DNA from: Novosphingobium sp. B1 | Lineage (GTDB): Bacteria > Pseudomonadota > Alphaproteobacteria > Sphingomonadales > Sphingomonadaceae | Length of the DNA: 64,000 nucleotides | Direction: 5' to 3' | Assembly (NCBI RefSeq): GCF_900176395.1 | Contig: NZ_FWXL01000002.1 | Location: 310,001 to 374,000 of the forward strand | Part shown: piece by piece, positions 28,797-38,542 of the stretch | How positions within the stretch are numbered: position 1 is the stretch's first letter | Layout of the letters: the number at the start of each line of letters is the position of its first letter | Made by a program: the position numbers and the translations under genes | Notes under the pieces: generated by a model | Database searches by the model: none | What the model was told of the DNA's origin: nothing | Seen by the model: the letters and a program-made list of their open reading frames with translations, nothing else

Positions 28797-30338
28797 ATGA
28801 TCACGACGTTGCGCATCGCCGGGCGAGACCGCAAGCGGCTCGAAGAGATTGTCGGCATCGCTTCGCGCTTTGGCCTTGGCATCCTGCTGGCCCGGCTTGG
28901 CATCGCGCGCGACGCGGCAGAGCCGACCGAAGCCGGCGAGCACAGCCCTGCCCAATCGCTGCCGCAGCGCACCCGCCTCGCTCTGGAAGAACTCGGCCCG
29001 ACTTTCGTCAAGCTCGGGCAGATCCTGGCGACGAGGGGCGATCTCCTGCCGCCGGAATGGATCGCCGAATTCGAACAGTTGCACAGCCGCGCCCCCACCC
29101 TGCCGTTCGAGTATCTGCGCCCCTTCGTCGAGGAAGCGCTGGGCGAGCCGCCCGAGACCGCCTTTGCCCGTTTCGATTCTGCCCCCCTCGCCGCCGCGTC
29201 GATGGCGCAAGTGCACCGCGCCGCGCTGCACGACGGGCGCGAGGTCGTACTCAAGATCCGCCGACCCGGCATTCGCCCGCGCATCGAGGCCGACCTGCGC
29301 CTGATCGCCCACCTTGCCGCTCTGGCCGAACGCGCCAGCGCCGAAGCCCGCCGCTTTGCCACTGCGGCGATGATGCGCCAGCTTGCCGAGGCCATGCTCG
29401 AAGAGCTCGACTTCACGCACGAGGCCCGCAACGCCGACCGCCTGCGCGACGATTTCGCCACCAACCCGCAGGTGACCGTGCCCGCAATCCACTGGGACCT
29501 CACGTCCGAGACGCTGCTGGTGATGGACCATATCGCCGGTGTGCCCCCACGCGATCGGCAGGCTCTGCTCGATGCCGGGATCGACCCGGCCGCCATCGCC
29601 GCGCTTGGTGCCGACATCGTGCTCGACATGGTGCTGATCAACGGCCGCTTTCATGGCGATCCGCACCCCGGCAACCTGCTCTGCCTGCCCCGCAATCGCA
29701 TTGCCCTGCTCGATCTGGGCATGATCGGCCACGTCTCGCCCCGGCGGCGCGAGGAATTCATCGCCTTCGTCCACGCACTTTCCACTGGCGATCCAGCCCG
29801 TCTGGCTGAAGTCCTTGCGGCTTGGGCGGGACAGGATCCGACCGCAGCAGGCACCGCGCCCACGCCGGACCGGTTGCTTGCCGCCTCGGAACGGCTAATC
29901 GCACGCCACGGCAGCGGTCGTCTCGTCCTCGGCGCGATGGTCGGGGATTTCCTTGCCCTGATGCGCGAGGAGCGCCTGACCATGCCTGCCGACCTGCTGC
30001 TGGTGTTCAAGGCGCTGGTCACCATCGATGGCGTGCTGGCGCGGATCGAACCGGGATTTGACCTGACCGGCGCGATGCGGCGATCCTCGCTGCGCATCGC
30101 CCGCGCCCGGCTGTCGCCCGAACACTGGTCGCCGATCCTGCAGGCGGTCGGTTTCGAACTGCTGCGCCTGGGCGAAGACGCCCCCCGCCTGATCCGCGCC
30201 GCCATCCGCCGCCTGGAAAGCGATCCTGTCCCGGCCCTGCCTGCCTCATCCCCCCGTGCAGCGGCGGGCTACCTGTGGATTTCCGCGGCGATCGTTGCAG
30301 GCGCAGCGCTTATCGCCGCGGCGTTGTGGGCGCAGTAA
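28797..30338 (+). CDS. UbiB/ABC1-family atypical kinase-like protein
   Basis: A 513-residue ABC1/ADCK-type protein of the family that supports ubiquinone biosynthesis or lipid homeostasis through an ATPase activity. The family signatures are visible: KLGQILATRGDLLPPEW (the KxGQ motif), an alanine-rich loop AAASMAQVH in place of a normal P-loop, VVLKIRRPG with the ATP-binding lysine, the catalytic GDPHPGNLL and metal-binding LDLGMIG. The C terminus has a hydrophobic segment (about 490-512) for membrane anchoring. The ATG at 28797 has no clear Shine-Dalgarno sequence, so the start is uncertain; a GTG at 28776 is an alternative. With no ubi genes near, this is probably an accessory paralogue rather than the main UbiB. 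Confidence 0.85.
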   Translation: MITTLRIAGRDRKRLEEIVGIASRFGLGILLARLGIARDAAEPTEAGEHSPAQSLPQRTRLALEELGPTFVKLGQILATRGDLLPPEWIAEFEQLHSRAPTLPFEYLRPFVEEALGEPPETAFARFDSAPLAAASMAQVHRAALHDGREVVLKIRRPGIRPRIEADLRLIAHLAALAERASAEARRFATAAMMRQLAEAMLEELDFTHEARNADRLRDDFATNPQVTVPAIHWDLTSETLLVMDHIAGVPPRDRQALLDAGIDPAAIAALGADIVLDMVLINGRFHGDPHPGNLLCLPRNRIALLDLGMIGHVSPRRREEFIAFVHALSTGDPARLAEVLAAWAGQDPTAAGTAPTPDRLLAASERLIARHGSGRLVLGAMVGDFLALMREERLTMPADLLLVFKALVTIDGVLARIEPGFDLTGAMRRSSLRIARARLSPEHWSPILQAVGFELLRLGEDAPRLIRAAIRRLESDPVPALPASSPRAAAGYLWISAAIVAGAALIAAALWAQ

Positions 30339-30435
30339 CCAGCAATATCTCCCCACATTTTGCCGCCTTGCCCACTTGACCAGGCCAACCGTCTGCGCTT
30401 TCGCTATGGAATATAAATTCTAATAAGGTGCCACG

Positions 30436-32091
30436 ATGGAATCGCGCAGGACCACAATGAAGCTGGCGCTCGGTGCCGTTGCCGCTGGATCGCTTGCCCC
30501 ACAGGCTCTCGCCGCGTCCGGGCGACGCAGCGCCAGCACTCCCGAAGCACCATGCCGCGCTTTGGGATCCCCCACTTGGCGCGCCGGGATCGAGGGGCAG
30601 CGCATCGCCGACCTGGGCGATGGCCGCTACCTCAACCCCATCCTGCCCGGAGACTATCCCGATCCGTCAGTCCTCAAGGACGGCGACGACTACTACATGA
30701 CGCATTCGTCGTTCGATTCGGCACCGGGTCTGCTGATCTGGCACTCGCGCGATCTGGTGAACTGGCGCCCGCTCGGACCGGCTCTGAGCAAGCCGCTCGG
30801 CACGGTCTTTGCCGTCGACATCGCCAAGCACGATGGGCGCTATTTCATCTACATTCCCTTCATGAAGGCGCCATGGTCGCCCGAACTGCCAAGCTTTGCC
30901 AATACCTTCGTCATCCACGCCCCGTCGATGAACGGCCCGTGGAGTGATCCGATCGACCTCAAGGTCGGCGGTCTGATCGATCCCGGTCATGTCGTGGGCG
31001 AGGACGGCCACCGCTACCTGTTCTTCAACGATGGCAAGCGGGTGCGGCTGACTGCCGATGGCCTTGCCACGGCTGGCCCGGTCGAAACCGCCTACGAAGC
31101 CTGGCGCTATCCCGATGACTGGATCACCGAGGCCTGGTCTCCCGAAGGACCGAAGCTGTTCCGCAAGGACGGCTATTTCTATCTCGTCAACGCGGTCGGC
31201 GGCACCAGTGGCCCGGCTACCGGACACATGATCGTCGCGGCGCGATCACGCTCGATCAATGGCCCGTGGGAGAATTGCCCGCACAATCCCATCCAGCGCA
31301 CCCTCTCCAGAAACGAGATGTGGTGGTCACGCGGCCACGCCACCTGCGTCGAAGGGCCGGGCGGGCAGTGGTACATGGTCTATCACGGTTACGAGAACGG
31401 CTACCAGACGCTCGGCCGCCAGACCTTGCTCGAGCCGATCGAATGGACCGCGGACGGATGGTTCCGCGCGCGCGGCGGCGACCTGTCAGCCCCCTTGCGC
31501 AAGCCCGGCCCGGCGAAGGCCGGCCAGCCACATGGCATGCCGCATTCCGACAACTTCGAGAGCGACCGCTTCGGCACCTTGTGGAACCTCTACAACAGCG
31601 CGCCGGCAGAAAGGGCTCGGGTGGCCATTGCCAATGGTGCCCTCGCCCTCACCGCAAAGGGCGCCAGCCCATCGGACCGCGTCGTCGTGACCCAGCAGGT
31701 GGGCGACCGCGCCTACGAGGTCACCGTCGAAATCGAACTTGAAGGCAAGGCTACCGGCGGGCTGCTGCTGTTCTTCGATGACCGGCTCTATCTTGGCATG
31801 GGCATCGACGGTGCGCGGATGACCAGCTACCGCGGCGGCAAGGCCTCGTACTGGCCGGAGCCCGCTCCGCCGGCGCGCCGGATGTTCCTGCGCATTTCCA
31901 ACCGCGATCAGATCGCCACATTCCACTACAGCGTCGACGGCAAGACCTGGACCCGCCATGGCGTGCGCACCGAGGTCAGCGGCTACAATGCCAACACGAT
32001 GGACAACCTGCTAAGCCTGCGGCCGGCGCTCTTCGCTGCAGGCGAAGGGCGCGTGCTATTCCGCGATTTTCGCTATCGCGCGCTGGACTGA
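30436..32091 (+). CDS. Exported GH43 beta-xylosidase/arabinofuranosidase
   Basis: A 551-residue five-bladed-propeller glycosidase. It begins with a Tat-like signal (SRRTTMKLALGAVAAGSL). Catalytic residues expected in GH43 are present: base Asp76 (GDYPDPSVLK), pKa-modulating Asp182 (GGLIDPGHVVGEDG) and acid Glu237 (SPEGPKLF). Residues about 360-551 form the C-terminal concanavalin-like domain common in beta-xylosidases (GLLLFFDDRLYLGMGIDG). It would cleave xylose or arabinose from plant xylan side chains in the periplasm or outside. AAGG lies upstream of the ATG. It stands alone, 97 bp after the UbiB-like gene and convergent with the alcohol dehydrogenase gene. Confidence 0.9.
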   Translation: MESRRTTMKLALGAVAAGSLAPQALAASGRRSASTPEAPCRALGSPTWRAGIEGQRIADLGDGRYLNPILPGDYPDPSVLKDGDDYYMTHSSFDSAPGLLIWHSRDLVNWRPLGPALSKPLGTVFAVDIAKHDGRYFIYIPFMKAPWSPELPSFANTFVIHAPSMNGPWSDPIDLKVGGLIDPGHVVGEDGHRYLFFNDGKRVRLTADGLATAGPVETAYEAWRYPDDWITEAWSPEGPKLFRKDGYFYLVNAVGGTSGPATGHMIVAARSRSINGPWENCPHNPIQRTLSRNEMWWSRGHATCVEGPGGQWYMVYHGYENGYQTLGRQTLLEPIEWTADGWFRARGGDLSAPLRKPGPAKAGQPHGMPHSDNFESDRFGTLWNLYNSAPAERARVAIANGALALTAKGASPSDRVVVTQQVGDRAYEVTVEIELEGKATGGLLLFFDDRLYLGMGIDGARMTSYRGGKASYWPEPAPPARRMFLRISNRDQIATFHYSVDGKTWTRHGVRTEVSGYNANTMDNLLSLRPALFAAGEGRVLFRDFRYRALD

Positions 32092-32115
32092 CACCCCCGG
32101 GCGCGGGGCAGCGCG

Positions 32116-33228
32116 TCAGGGCACCAGCACCACCTTGATGCATTCGCCCCGCGCCTGCGCGGCCAATGCTTCGTTGATCTGGTCGAGAGGGAAGGTGGTT
32201 ATCAGCCGGTCGAACGGAAAACGCCCCGCCGCATGATGCGCGATCAGTTCGGGGATGAAGGCCTGCGGATCGCTGTCGCCCTCGATGATGCCGATGATGC
32301 GGTGCCCCGGCGTCATCAGCGCGGCGATGTTGACGCTGATTGCGGCCTTTGCCTTCGCCGGCACGCCGACGAGGCCGATCGCGCCGTGGCTGCCCAGCGC
32401 CGCCATGCCCGCCTCGATCACCGGCACCACGCCGGTCGTGTCGAACGCGAAGTCCAGTCCCATAGGCTCGATCGCGCGCAGCGCTTCGGCGAGGTCTTCG
32501 GTACTGCCCGGATCGATCACGTGGGTCGCGCCCAGTTCCAGCGCGATCGCACGCCGCGCCGCCACCGGCTCGACGAGCACGATGGTCTTGCACTGCCTGA
32601 TCACCGCGCCCATCACCGCAGCAAGGCCCACCGGCCCACCGCCGAACACCGCAATGCTCGATCCGGCCGTGCACGCGAGCGAGTTCATCACCCCGCCCGC
32701 GCCGGTCTGGAAGCCGCAGCCCAGCGGCCCCAGCAATGCGAGCGGCACCTTCGCGGTATCCACCTTCACCACGTTGCGCGCGCGGGTGACAGTCAGCGCC
32801 GAGAACGAAGATTGCCCGAAGAAGTGCGAGGTTACCTTCTCGCCGCCAGAGGCATAGGCGGTCGATCCGTCCTCCAGCCGCATCCCGGCATAGTTCAAAG
32901 GCACGAAGCTCTGGCAGTAGCTCGGCAGATGCTCGGCGCAGCGCGGGCAGGCGCCGCAGCTTGAAAAGCCGATGACCACCTCGTCACCCACGGCAAGGCC
33001 TTCCACCCCCTCGCCCACGGCATCGATCACGCCTGCACCTTCATGGCCTAGCACGCCGGGCAGGGCGAAGGGCGCGAACTGATCGCGGAAGATCAGGTCG
33101 GTGTGGCACAGGCCGACACCGGCAATGCGCACGCGCACTTCCCCCGCGCGCGGCTCCTCGACGTCGATCTGTTCGAGCAGGAATGCCCCGCCTGGTTCGC
33201 GCACCACGGCTGCAGTGGCTTGTGCCAT
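32116..33228 (-). CDS. Zinc-dependent alcohol dehydrogenase, aryl-alcohol (XylB) type
   Basis: A 370-residue medium-chain NAD-dependent dehydrogenase. Catalytic zinc ligands Cys41 (CHTD), His62-Glu63 (GHEG) and Cys171 (GPLGCGFQTGAGGVMN), structural zinc cysteines at 91, 94, 97 and 105, and the Rossmann motif FGGGPVGLAAV are all intact. The CGFQTGAGGVMN stretch is typical of the benzyl/aryl-alcohol branch. Start ATG at 33228 has GGGAGAG upstream. It is last in a unit TonB receptor-P450-AraC-ADH, so it would oxidise the alcohol made by the P450 to an aldehyde (inference). Confidence 0.9.
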   Translation of the reverse strand: MAQATAAVVREPGGAFLLEQIDVEEPRAGEVRVRIAGVGLCHTDLIFRDQFAPFALPGVLGHEGAGVIDAVGEGVEGLAVGDEVVIGFSSCGACPRCAEHLPSYCQSFVPLNYAGMRLEDGSTAYASGGEKVTSHFFGQSSFSALTVTRARNVVKVDTAKVPLALLGPLGCGFQTGAGGVMNSLACTAGSSIAVFGGGPVGLAAVMGAVIRQCKTIVLVEPVAARRAIALELGATHVIDPGSTEDLAEALRAIEPMGLDFAFDTTGVVPVIEAGMAALGSHGAIGLVGVPAKAKAAISVNIAALMTPGHRIIGIIEGDSDPQAFIPELIAHHAAGRFPFDRLITTFPLDQINEALAAQARGECIKVVLVP

Positions 33229-33251
33229 CGTTCTCTCTCCCAATTGCCAAT

Positions 33252-34136
33252 TCAGTCGGCGCGGCGCCGTTCCTGCTGGCGGAAATCGCTGGGCGCCATG
33301 CCGAACCAGCCGCGAAAGGCGCGGCTGAAATGGCTCTGGCTGGAAAATCCCGCCGCCTCGGACAGCGCCGCAAGGCTCATCTCGGTTTGTACGAGCATCT
33401 GCTGCGCCCGGTCGAGCCGCGCTTTCATGACATATTGATGCGGCGAGATGCCGACGGCCTTCTTGAACAGGCGGCAGAAGTGCGATGGCGTGACCCCGGC
33501 GGTGGCGGCCATCGCCTCGAGGCTGTGCTCGGCGGCAGGATCAGCCAGGATCGCGTTCATGATCTTGTGCAGGCGATAGGCCGAAAAGTCCGATACCGGG
33601 ATGTCCACCGGGTTGCCGTGCGCCGGTGGCCCCGAAAGGATGTGCGCCTTGAGCGCGCCGACCATGGCCGAGACATAGGCCGTGCGCTCGTCGGCCTGCG
33701 GGGCGTAGATTTCCGACAGGATCTGCCGCGTTAGCGCCACGCCCAGCGGATCGGCAAAGGCAAAGCGCATCCGGTTGAACTGGTCGGCATGGGGCTGCCC
33801 GGCTAGCGCATCGGACGCCACCGACAGCGTCACCACGTCCAGCTCGCCGTCGACCAGCCAGCCGGTCGGCATCCCAGCCGGAACGATGGTGGCGCAGCCG
33901 GGGATCGAACTCGTCTCGGTCCAGCCGCCCTTGTCCCAGGTCTTGACCTGCGGCTTGCCGGCAAGGTGCACGGTAAAGATCGGCTGCGGCAGCGCCGGCA
34001 GGGTATAGGCGCCGACGAACTGCCGCCAGCGGCACAGCGACCAGCCTTCGCCGATCGAACCCATCTCGACGTCCGGGGACCGGCCGAGAACGTCGCAGAT
34101 GATCGCCTTGTTATCCCAGGCGGCGCCTTGCGTCAT
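33252..34136 (-). CDS. AraC-family transcriptional regulator
   Basis: A 294-residue regulator with a variable N-terminal sensing domain (about 1-185) and a C-terminal pair of helix-turn-helix motifs (about 190-290; AMAATAGVTPSHFCRLFKKA and LAALSEAAGFSSQSHFSRAF). The ATG overlaps the P450 stop codon by four bases (34133-34136), and the alcohol dehydrogenase follows by 23 bp, so it is co-transcribed with the genes it probably activates. Its inducer would be the P450 substrate or product; not visible in sequence. Confidence 0.9.
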   Translation of the reverse strand: MTQGAAWDNKAIICDVLGRSPDVEMGSIGEGWSLCRWRQFVGAYTLPALPQPIFTVHLAGKPQVKTWDKGGWTETSSIPGCATIVPAGMPTGWLVDGELDVVTLSVASDALAGQPHADQFNRMRFAFADPLGVALTRQILSEIYAPQADERTAYVSAMVGALKAHILSGPPAHGNPVDIPVSDFSAYRLHKIMNAILADPAAEHSLEAMAATAGVTPSHFCRLFKKAVGISPHQYVMKARLDRAQQMLVQTEMSLAALSEAAGFSSQSHFSRAFRGWFGMAPSDFRQQERRRAD

Positions 34137-35344
34137 GCCAGCAGCTTGACCTCCAGCCGCTTGAACCCGTTGATGAAGTTCGAGCGCACGCGCGCAGGCT
34201 CTCCCACCACTTCGATGCTGCGAACATGGCGCGCCATTTCGGCAAAGGCCAGCCGCAATTGCATCTCCGCCAGCCGCGAGCCGACACAGACGTGCGCGCC
34301 CGCTCCGAAGGCGAGATGGTGCTTTGCCGGGCGCGTGATGTCGAACCGGTCGGGGTCGGCAAAGATCGCCGGATCGCGGTTTCCGGCGGGGTAGAACACC
34401 ACCACCTTGTCACCATTGCGGATCGTCTCACCGCCAAGCTCGGTATCGCGCATCGCGGTGCGGCGCATGTGGATGACAGGGCTTGCGAACCGAACCATTT
34501 CCTTGACCGCGCCGGGCAGCAGCGCCGGATCGGCACACAGCATGTCCCACTGGTCGGGGTTGTCGGCAAAGGCGATCAGCGAATGGTTGATCGAATTGCG
34601 CGTGGTCTCGTTGCCTCCCACCAGCGCGAGGATCAGGTTGGCGATGAAATCGCGCAAGGGCACCGCCTCGCCCCGAATCTGCGCATTGGCCAGCAGCGAG
34701 GCAATATCCGGCCCCGGATTGGCGCGGCGCTCTTCGTACAGCGCGCTGGCAAAGCTCATGAATTCGCCGAGCACCGCCTGCATGGCTTCTGGCGACTGGC
34801 GGAAATCGGGATCGTCCTCGCCCACGAAGGCATCGGTCCAGCGGTGCAGGTCGCCCCACATCTCAGGCTGCACGCCCAGCAATTCCGCCAGGGTCAGCAG
34901 CGGCAACGGCACGGTGAGCAGTGGCAGGATGTCGACCGTCTCGCCCAGCGGCACTTGCGCGAACAGACGCTCGACCCTTTCGGCAATGCGCGCCTCGATG
35001 CCTTCGAGCCGTCCCGGAGAAAGCGCGGGCATCACGAACTTGCGATACTGCGTGTGGCTTGGCGCATCGCGGCTGATGAAGGGAATGCCGATGGCCGATT
35101 CCCCTGCCCCGGTCAGCCCCACCTCGTTCTCGTTGAAGATGCGGTGCCCGCCGTTTTCGTGGGCCGAGGAGAACAGGTCGGGCTGGCGCGAGACGGCAAC
35201 GATCTCGTCATGGGCAAGCACCGCCCAGAACCCCGCGCCATCGCTTTCCGGGTTCCAATGTACCGGTCCGCGCCCGCGCATCTCCGCCAGGGCGGCGTAG
35301 GGAACGCCGCCTGCGTAAGTGTCGGGGTTCTTCAGGTCCACCAT
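34133..35344 (-). CDS. Soluble class I cytochrome P450
   Basis: A 403-residue bacterial P450 monooxygenase. The I-helix oxygen-binding motif is ALVGGNETTRN (Thr248), ExxR is Glu282-Arg285, and the heme-binding loop FGAGAHVCVGSRLA carries the axial Cys353. There is no membrane anchor, so it needs a ferredoxin and reductase, neither of which is encoded here. The ATG at 35344 lies one base after the TonB receptor stop codon, and its own stop overlaps the AraC gene. Relatives with this AHENGG and GNETTRN pattern act on terpenes, steroids or alkyl aromatics; the CYP family is not assigned. Confidence 0.93.
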   Translation of the reverse strand: MVDLKNPDTYAGGVPYAALAEMRGRGPVHWNPESDGAGFWAVLAHDEIVAVSRQPDLFSSAHENGGHRIFNENEVGLTGAGESAIGIPFISRDAPSHTQYRKFVMPALSPGRLEGIEARIAERVERLFAQVPLGETVDILPLLTVPLPLLTLAELLGVQPEMWGDLHRWTDAFVGEDDPDFRQSPEAMQAVLGEFMSFASALYEERRANPGPDIASLLANAQIRGEAVPLRDFIANLILALVGGNETTRNSINHSLIAFADNPDQWDMLCADPALLPGAVKEMVRFASPVIHMRRTAMRDTELGGETIRNGDKVVVFYPAGNRDPAIFADPDRFDITRPAKHHLAFGAGAHVCVGSRLAEMQLRLAFAEMARHVRSIEVVGEPARVRSNFINGFKRLEVKLLA

Positions 35345-35345
35345 G

Positions 35346-37559
35346 TCAGAAGCTGTAGCGCACGCTGGCGCCATAGGTGCGCGGCGCTGCTGGCACGAGG
35401 AAGTTGTACGGAAAGCCTGCCCCGCGCAGATCGAGGCCGTAGCCATAGGTCTCGCGGTTGAAAAGGTTGTTGGCAAAGGCCCGAACGGTGATCGCATCGC
35501 TGGTCCAGCTGAGCGAAGCGTTGACCTTGGCATTGGCCCCTTGCTGCAGTTCGCGGTTCAGTTGCGGCGTGCCCGGCGCATTCTCCTCGTTGAAGGGCGA
35601 GAAGAACTGGCGACTTGCGTAGGCCATGTTCGGCGCGAAGGTCAGCGTGCCGCCGCCCACTTGCAGCATGTCCCATTCGAAGCCCATTTGCGCGGTCACG
35701 CTTGGCGCAAAGGGCAGGCGATTGCCCGAAAGGTCTGCGCCCTGCAGCGTCAGCCGCTTGTACTGCGAATGGAGCAGCCCCAGCGAGGCATCGATACGCA
35801 GGCCATCGACCGGGCGCAGCGTTGTTTCGGCCTCCAGCCCATAGACTTCAGACTTGGGCGCGTTGACCAGGAACGATACCGGCCCGGCGCGCGTGTCCTG
35901 CAACTGCTGGTTGGTGTAGTCGTAGTAGAACGCCGAAACGGCATAAGTCAGCAAGCGCCCGCCGGCACGCCCCTTGAAGCCCACTTCATAGGCGTTCACC
36001 CGCTCGGGCTTGATGTAACCGATGCCCGAAGACGAGGTGTAGCCACCGCCATTGACCGCGCCGGCACGATAGCCGCGGTTGTAGCTCGCATAGACCAGCG
36101 TGCCGCTGTCGAACGTGTAGCTCAGTGCCACCCTCCCGGTCAGCGCATCGTTCCTGTCGGAAAGGGCAAAGCGGGCAGCAGGGTTGTAGGCGCAGGTTCC
36201 GGCAACGCCCGGGCACGGTACGGTCGTGGCGATGGGGATCTGCGGCGCGCCGATCTCGCCCACGAACAGGTAGGCATAGGCATCGTCATAGCGCGAGGTA
36301 TCGTGGGTGAAGCGCGCGCCCAGCGTCAGCACCAGCTTTTCGGCAAGGTCGATATCGGCCTGCCCGAACACGGCATAGCTGTTTCGCACCTGCCGGTAGT
36401 GCTGGAAGAAGCCCCCCGCCGGCGGCAGCGGCAGGTTGAAGGTGTTGTCGGTAATGTTGCGGTCCCAGCCATAGAACAGCCCGCCGACGAAGTTCACCCC
36501 GTTGCCGTCATAGTTGGCGCGCAGTTCCTCGCTGAACTGGCGATAGTCCGAACGCCAGTTGATATCGAGGATGTCCAGCGGCGAGCCATCAGCCGCCTGC
36601 TGCAGGTTCTGGCTGCCGCCGTCATAGCTGGTGATCGAGGTCAGGCTCAAATTGTCGCCCAGTTCCAGCGAGACGTTGGCCGAAAAGCCCCAGGCATCGG
36701 TGCGGTTGGTGCCGACGCGGTTCTCGTTGATCTCGAAGAAGCCCAGCCCGGTGCGGAACGGTGCCAGCCCATGCACTGCCGCCTGCGTGCCGCGGTCCCG
36801 CCCGCCATAGGCGCGCAGCGTGATGTCGAGCGCTTCTGACGGCATCGCGCGCAAGGAAACGCGGCCCTGCAGCGTATCGGTCGACATGGCATCGCGCCCG
36901 CCGGGAAAGACGTTGCGGATCTGGCCATCGCCCTTGGCATAGTTGCCCGCCACGCGCAGGCCGACCTTGTCCTGCGAAAGCGTCGCCTCGGCAGCGCCTT
37001 GTGCGGTGAAGGTATCGAAGTTGGCATAGCCTGCCTGGAGGTAGCCTTCAGCCCCCGACAGATCGGGCTTCTTCGTGATGAAGTTGATCGCGCCGCCGGT
37101 CGTGTTGCGGCCGAACAGCGTGCCCTGCGGCCCGCGCAGCACCTCGATCCGATCAAGGTCGAACAGGCCCATGCCGTGGCTGGTGCGCGGCGCCAGATAC
37201 ACGTCATCGAGATAGACGCCGACCGGCGACGCCTGATTGGAATTGTACTCGTTCGCCACGCCGATGCCGCGCAGCGAGAAGTTGGGCTGGGTGCTGCCAT
37301 AAGGGCTGTTGATCTGCAGGTTCGGCACGGCATCGCCAAGCTGCGCCGAATTGGTGATGCCCCGCTGCGCCAGGTTGTCACCGCCAAGCGCTGTCACTGC
37401 CAGCGGCACGTCGAGCAGCGACTGTTCCCGGCGCTGCGCGGTCACCACGATGTCGCCATCGACCGCTGCTTCCGGCGTAGCGTCCTGCGCCAGCGCCATG
37501 GGTGAAACCGTGCACGAAAGTGCCAGCACGAACGCCGCGGCAAACGGCTTTGCAGCCAT
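35346..37559 (-). CDS. TonB-dependent outer-membrane receptor of the P450 operon
   Basis: A 737-residue receptor with signal peptide (ending ...SPMALAQ), TonB-box-like DIVVTAQRREQSLLDVP, plug motif EVLRGPQGTLFGRNTTGG and a barrel ending in VRYSF. GAGGGAGAG abuts an ATG at 37565 and lies about six bases before a second ATG at 37559, which was chosen. It heads a unit with P450, AraC regulator and alcohol dehydrogenase and should import their hydrophobic substrate. Only 47 bp, without a terminator, separate it from the glycerate kinase gene upstream, so transcription may continue from the dioxygenase operon. Confidence 0.92.
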   Translation of the reverse strand: MAAKPFAAAFVLALSCTVSPMALAQDATPEAAVDGDIVVTAQRREQSLLDVPLAVTALGGDNLAQRGITNSAQLGDAVPNLQINSPYGSTQPNFSLRGIGVANEYNSNQASPVGVYLDDVYLAPRTSHGMGLFDLDRIEVLRGPQGTLFGRNTTGGAINFITKKPDLSGAEGYLQAGYANFDTFTAQGAAEATLSQDKVGLRVAGNYAKGDGQIRNVFPGGRDAMSTDTLQGRVSLRAMPSEALDITLRAYGGRDRGTQAAVHGLAPFRTGLGFFEINENRVGTNRTDAWGFSANVSLELGDNLSLTSITSYDGGSQNLQQAADGSPLDILDINWRSDYRQFSEELRANYDGNGVNFVGGLFYGWDRNITDNTFNLPLPPAGGFFQHYRQVRNSYAVFGQADIDLAEKLVLTLGARFTHDTSRYDDAYAYLFVGEIGAPQIPIATTVPCPGVAGTCAYNPAARFALSDRNDALTGRVALSYTFDSGTLVYASYNRGYRAGAVNGGGYTSSSGIGYIKPERVNAYEVGFKGRAGGRLLTYAVSAFYYDYTNQQLQDTRAGPVSFLVNAPKSEVYGLEAETTLRPVDGLRIDASLGLLHSQYKRLTLQGADLSGNRLPFAPSVTAQMGFEWDMLQVGGGTLTFAPNMAYASRQFFSPFNEENAPGTPQLNRELQQGANAKVNASLSWTSDAITVRAFANNLFNRETYGYGLDLRGAGFPYNFLVPAAPRTYGASVRYSF

Positions 37560-37606
37560 AGTCATCTCTCCCTCGTCTGCGGCTTCTGCGAGCCTCGGGA
37601 GGAAGA

Positions 37607-38542
37607 TTAGCGCGCGGGGGTGCCTGCGGCTTTAGACGCAGATGATGCAGGATTTGACATTTCTTGCGCGCCGCCGCGATGCGTGATCCCGGCTATGGCC
37701 TGGCCTTGCCCCAGCGCATAGATCACCTCGGGGTCGAGTGCCGTCAGCGCCATCATCGCGCGGGTGATCCGCTCATAGGTACTGATGAAGGCCCGCAGCT
37801 TGTCCTCGTCGACCTGACCGGTTCCGCCACTTTCCACCGCGCGCAGCTTGCGCTCCTGCAGCAGCCGGTTGTCGAAGACGCTTTCGAACGATGCCGGCCG
37901 CAGCATCACCAGACGGTCGATCTGCGCGAACAGCGCGGCATAATCGCTCGCCAGGCGTTCGTTGACAAAGCGCCGCCACGCGCCGTCGCGGTCCTGCTCT
38001 GCCTCAAGGTCGTTGACGGGTACGGCAAGCTCCCCCGGCTCCTGCGGCTTGGCACCCACGCACCAGCCTTCGAACAGGATCACGTCGACCGGTCCTGCCA
38101 CGGCGTGCGCCTGCTCCAAAGGCAACCGGTCGTCGATCGCCTTGCTGAACCTCGGGATGCGGGTGGGGCGGCCGGCGGCCAGGTCCTGCAGGATCGCGCT
38201 GCCAAGCTGCGTGTCGTGCGTGCCCGGAACCCCGCGCGTGGCCAGCAGCGGATGGACCGTGCGGCCAAGCTCTTCCCGCTCGGCCAGCGTCAGATAGAGG
38301 TCGTCCAGCGCCAGCGTCACTGCCTTCAGGCCCAATTCGGGCAGCAGCGCCTGTTCGAGGAACGCGCATAGCGTGGACTTGCCGCTGCCTTGCGCGCCGT
38401 TGATGCCCACGACAATCGTCCGGCCCGCCGCCCCATGCCACTGCGCGATCTGCCGGGCGAGCGGCCGCCACCAGCGCTCGACCGTTTCGGCATAGTCCGC
38501 CGGCAGCCGCTCGCGCGCGATGATCGTGGCAATGTCGGTCAC
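37607..38542 (-). CDS. D-glycerate kinase, P-loop (GLYK/plant 3-kinase) type
   Basis: A 311-residue kinase with Walker A GINGAQGSGKST (about 46-57), the ALDDLYLT segment and VILFEGWCVGAKPQ, all typical of the glycerate 3-kinase/uridine-kinase-like family rather than GarK/GlxK. It would phosphorylate D-glycerate to 3-phosphoglycerate (the family's usual product). The start is a GTG at 38542 that overlaps the stop of the dehydrogenase gene (GTGA), so translation is coupled. Pairing with a hydroxypyruvate/glyoxylate reductase strongly supports the assignment. It ends the five-gene dioxygenase operon or leads into the P450 genes. Confidence 0.85.
   Translation of the reverse strand: MTDIATIIARERLPADYAETVERWWRPLARQIAQWHGAAGRTIVVGINGAQGSGKSTLCAFLEQALLPELGLKAVTLALDDLYLTLAEREELGRTVHPLLATRGVPGTHDTQLGSAILQDLAAGRPTRIPRFSKAIDDRLPLEQAHAVAGPVDVILFEGWCVGAKPQEPGELAVPVNDLEAEQDRDGAWRRFVNERLASDYAALFAQIDRLVMLRPASFESVFDNRLLQERKLRAVESGGTGQVDEDKLRAFISTYERITRAMMALTALDPEVIYALGQGQAIAGITHRGGAQEMSNPASSASKAAGTPAR

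Noticed and set aside
28718..29641. Minus-strand frame with a sensible-looking C terminus (RSFRDVRAPKYHAAFDR)
   Set aside because: Most of it lies opposite the conserved UbiB motifs; the tail may be a chance or a relic, but nothing supports expression.
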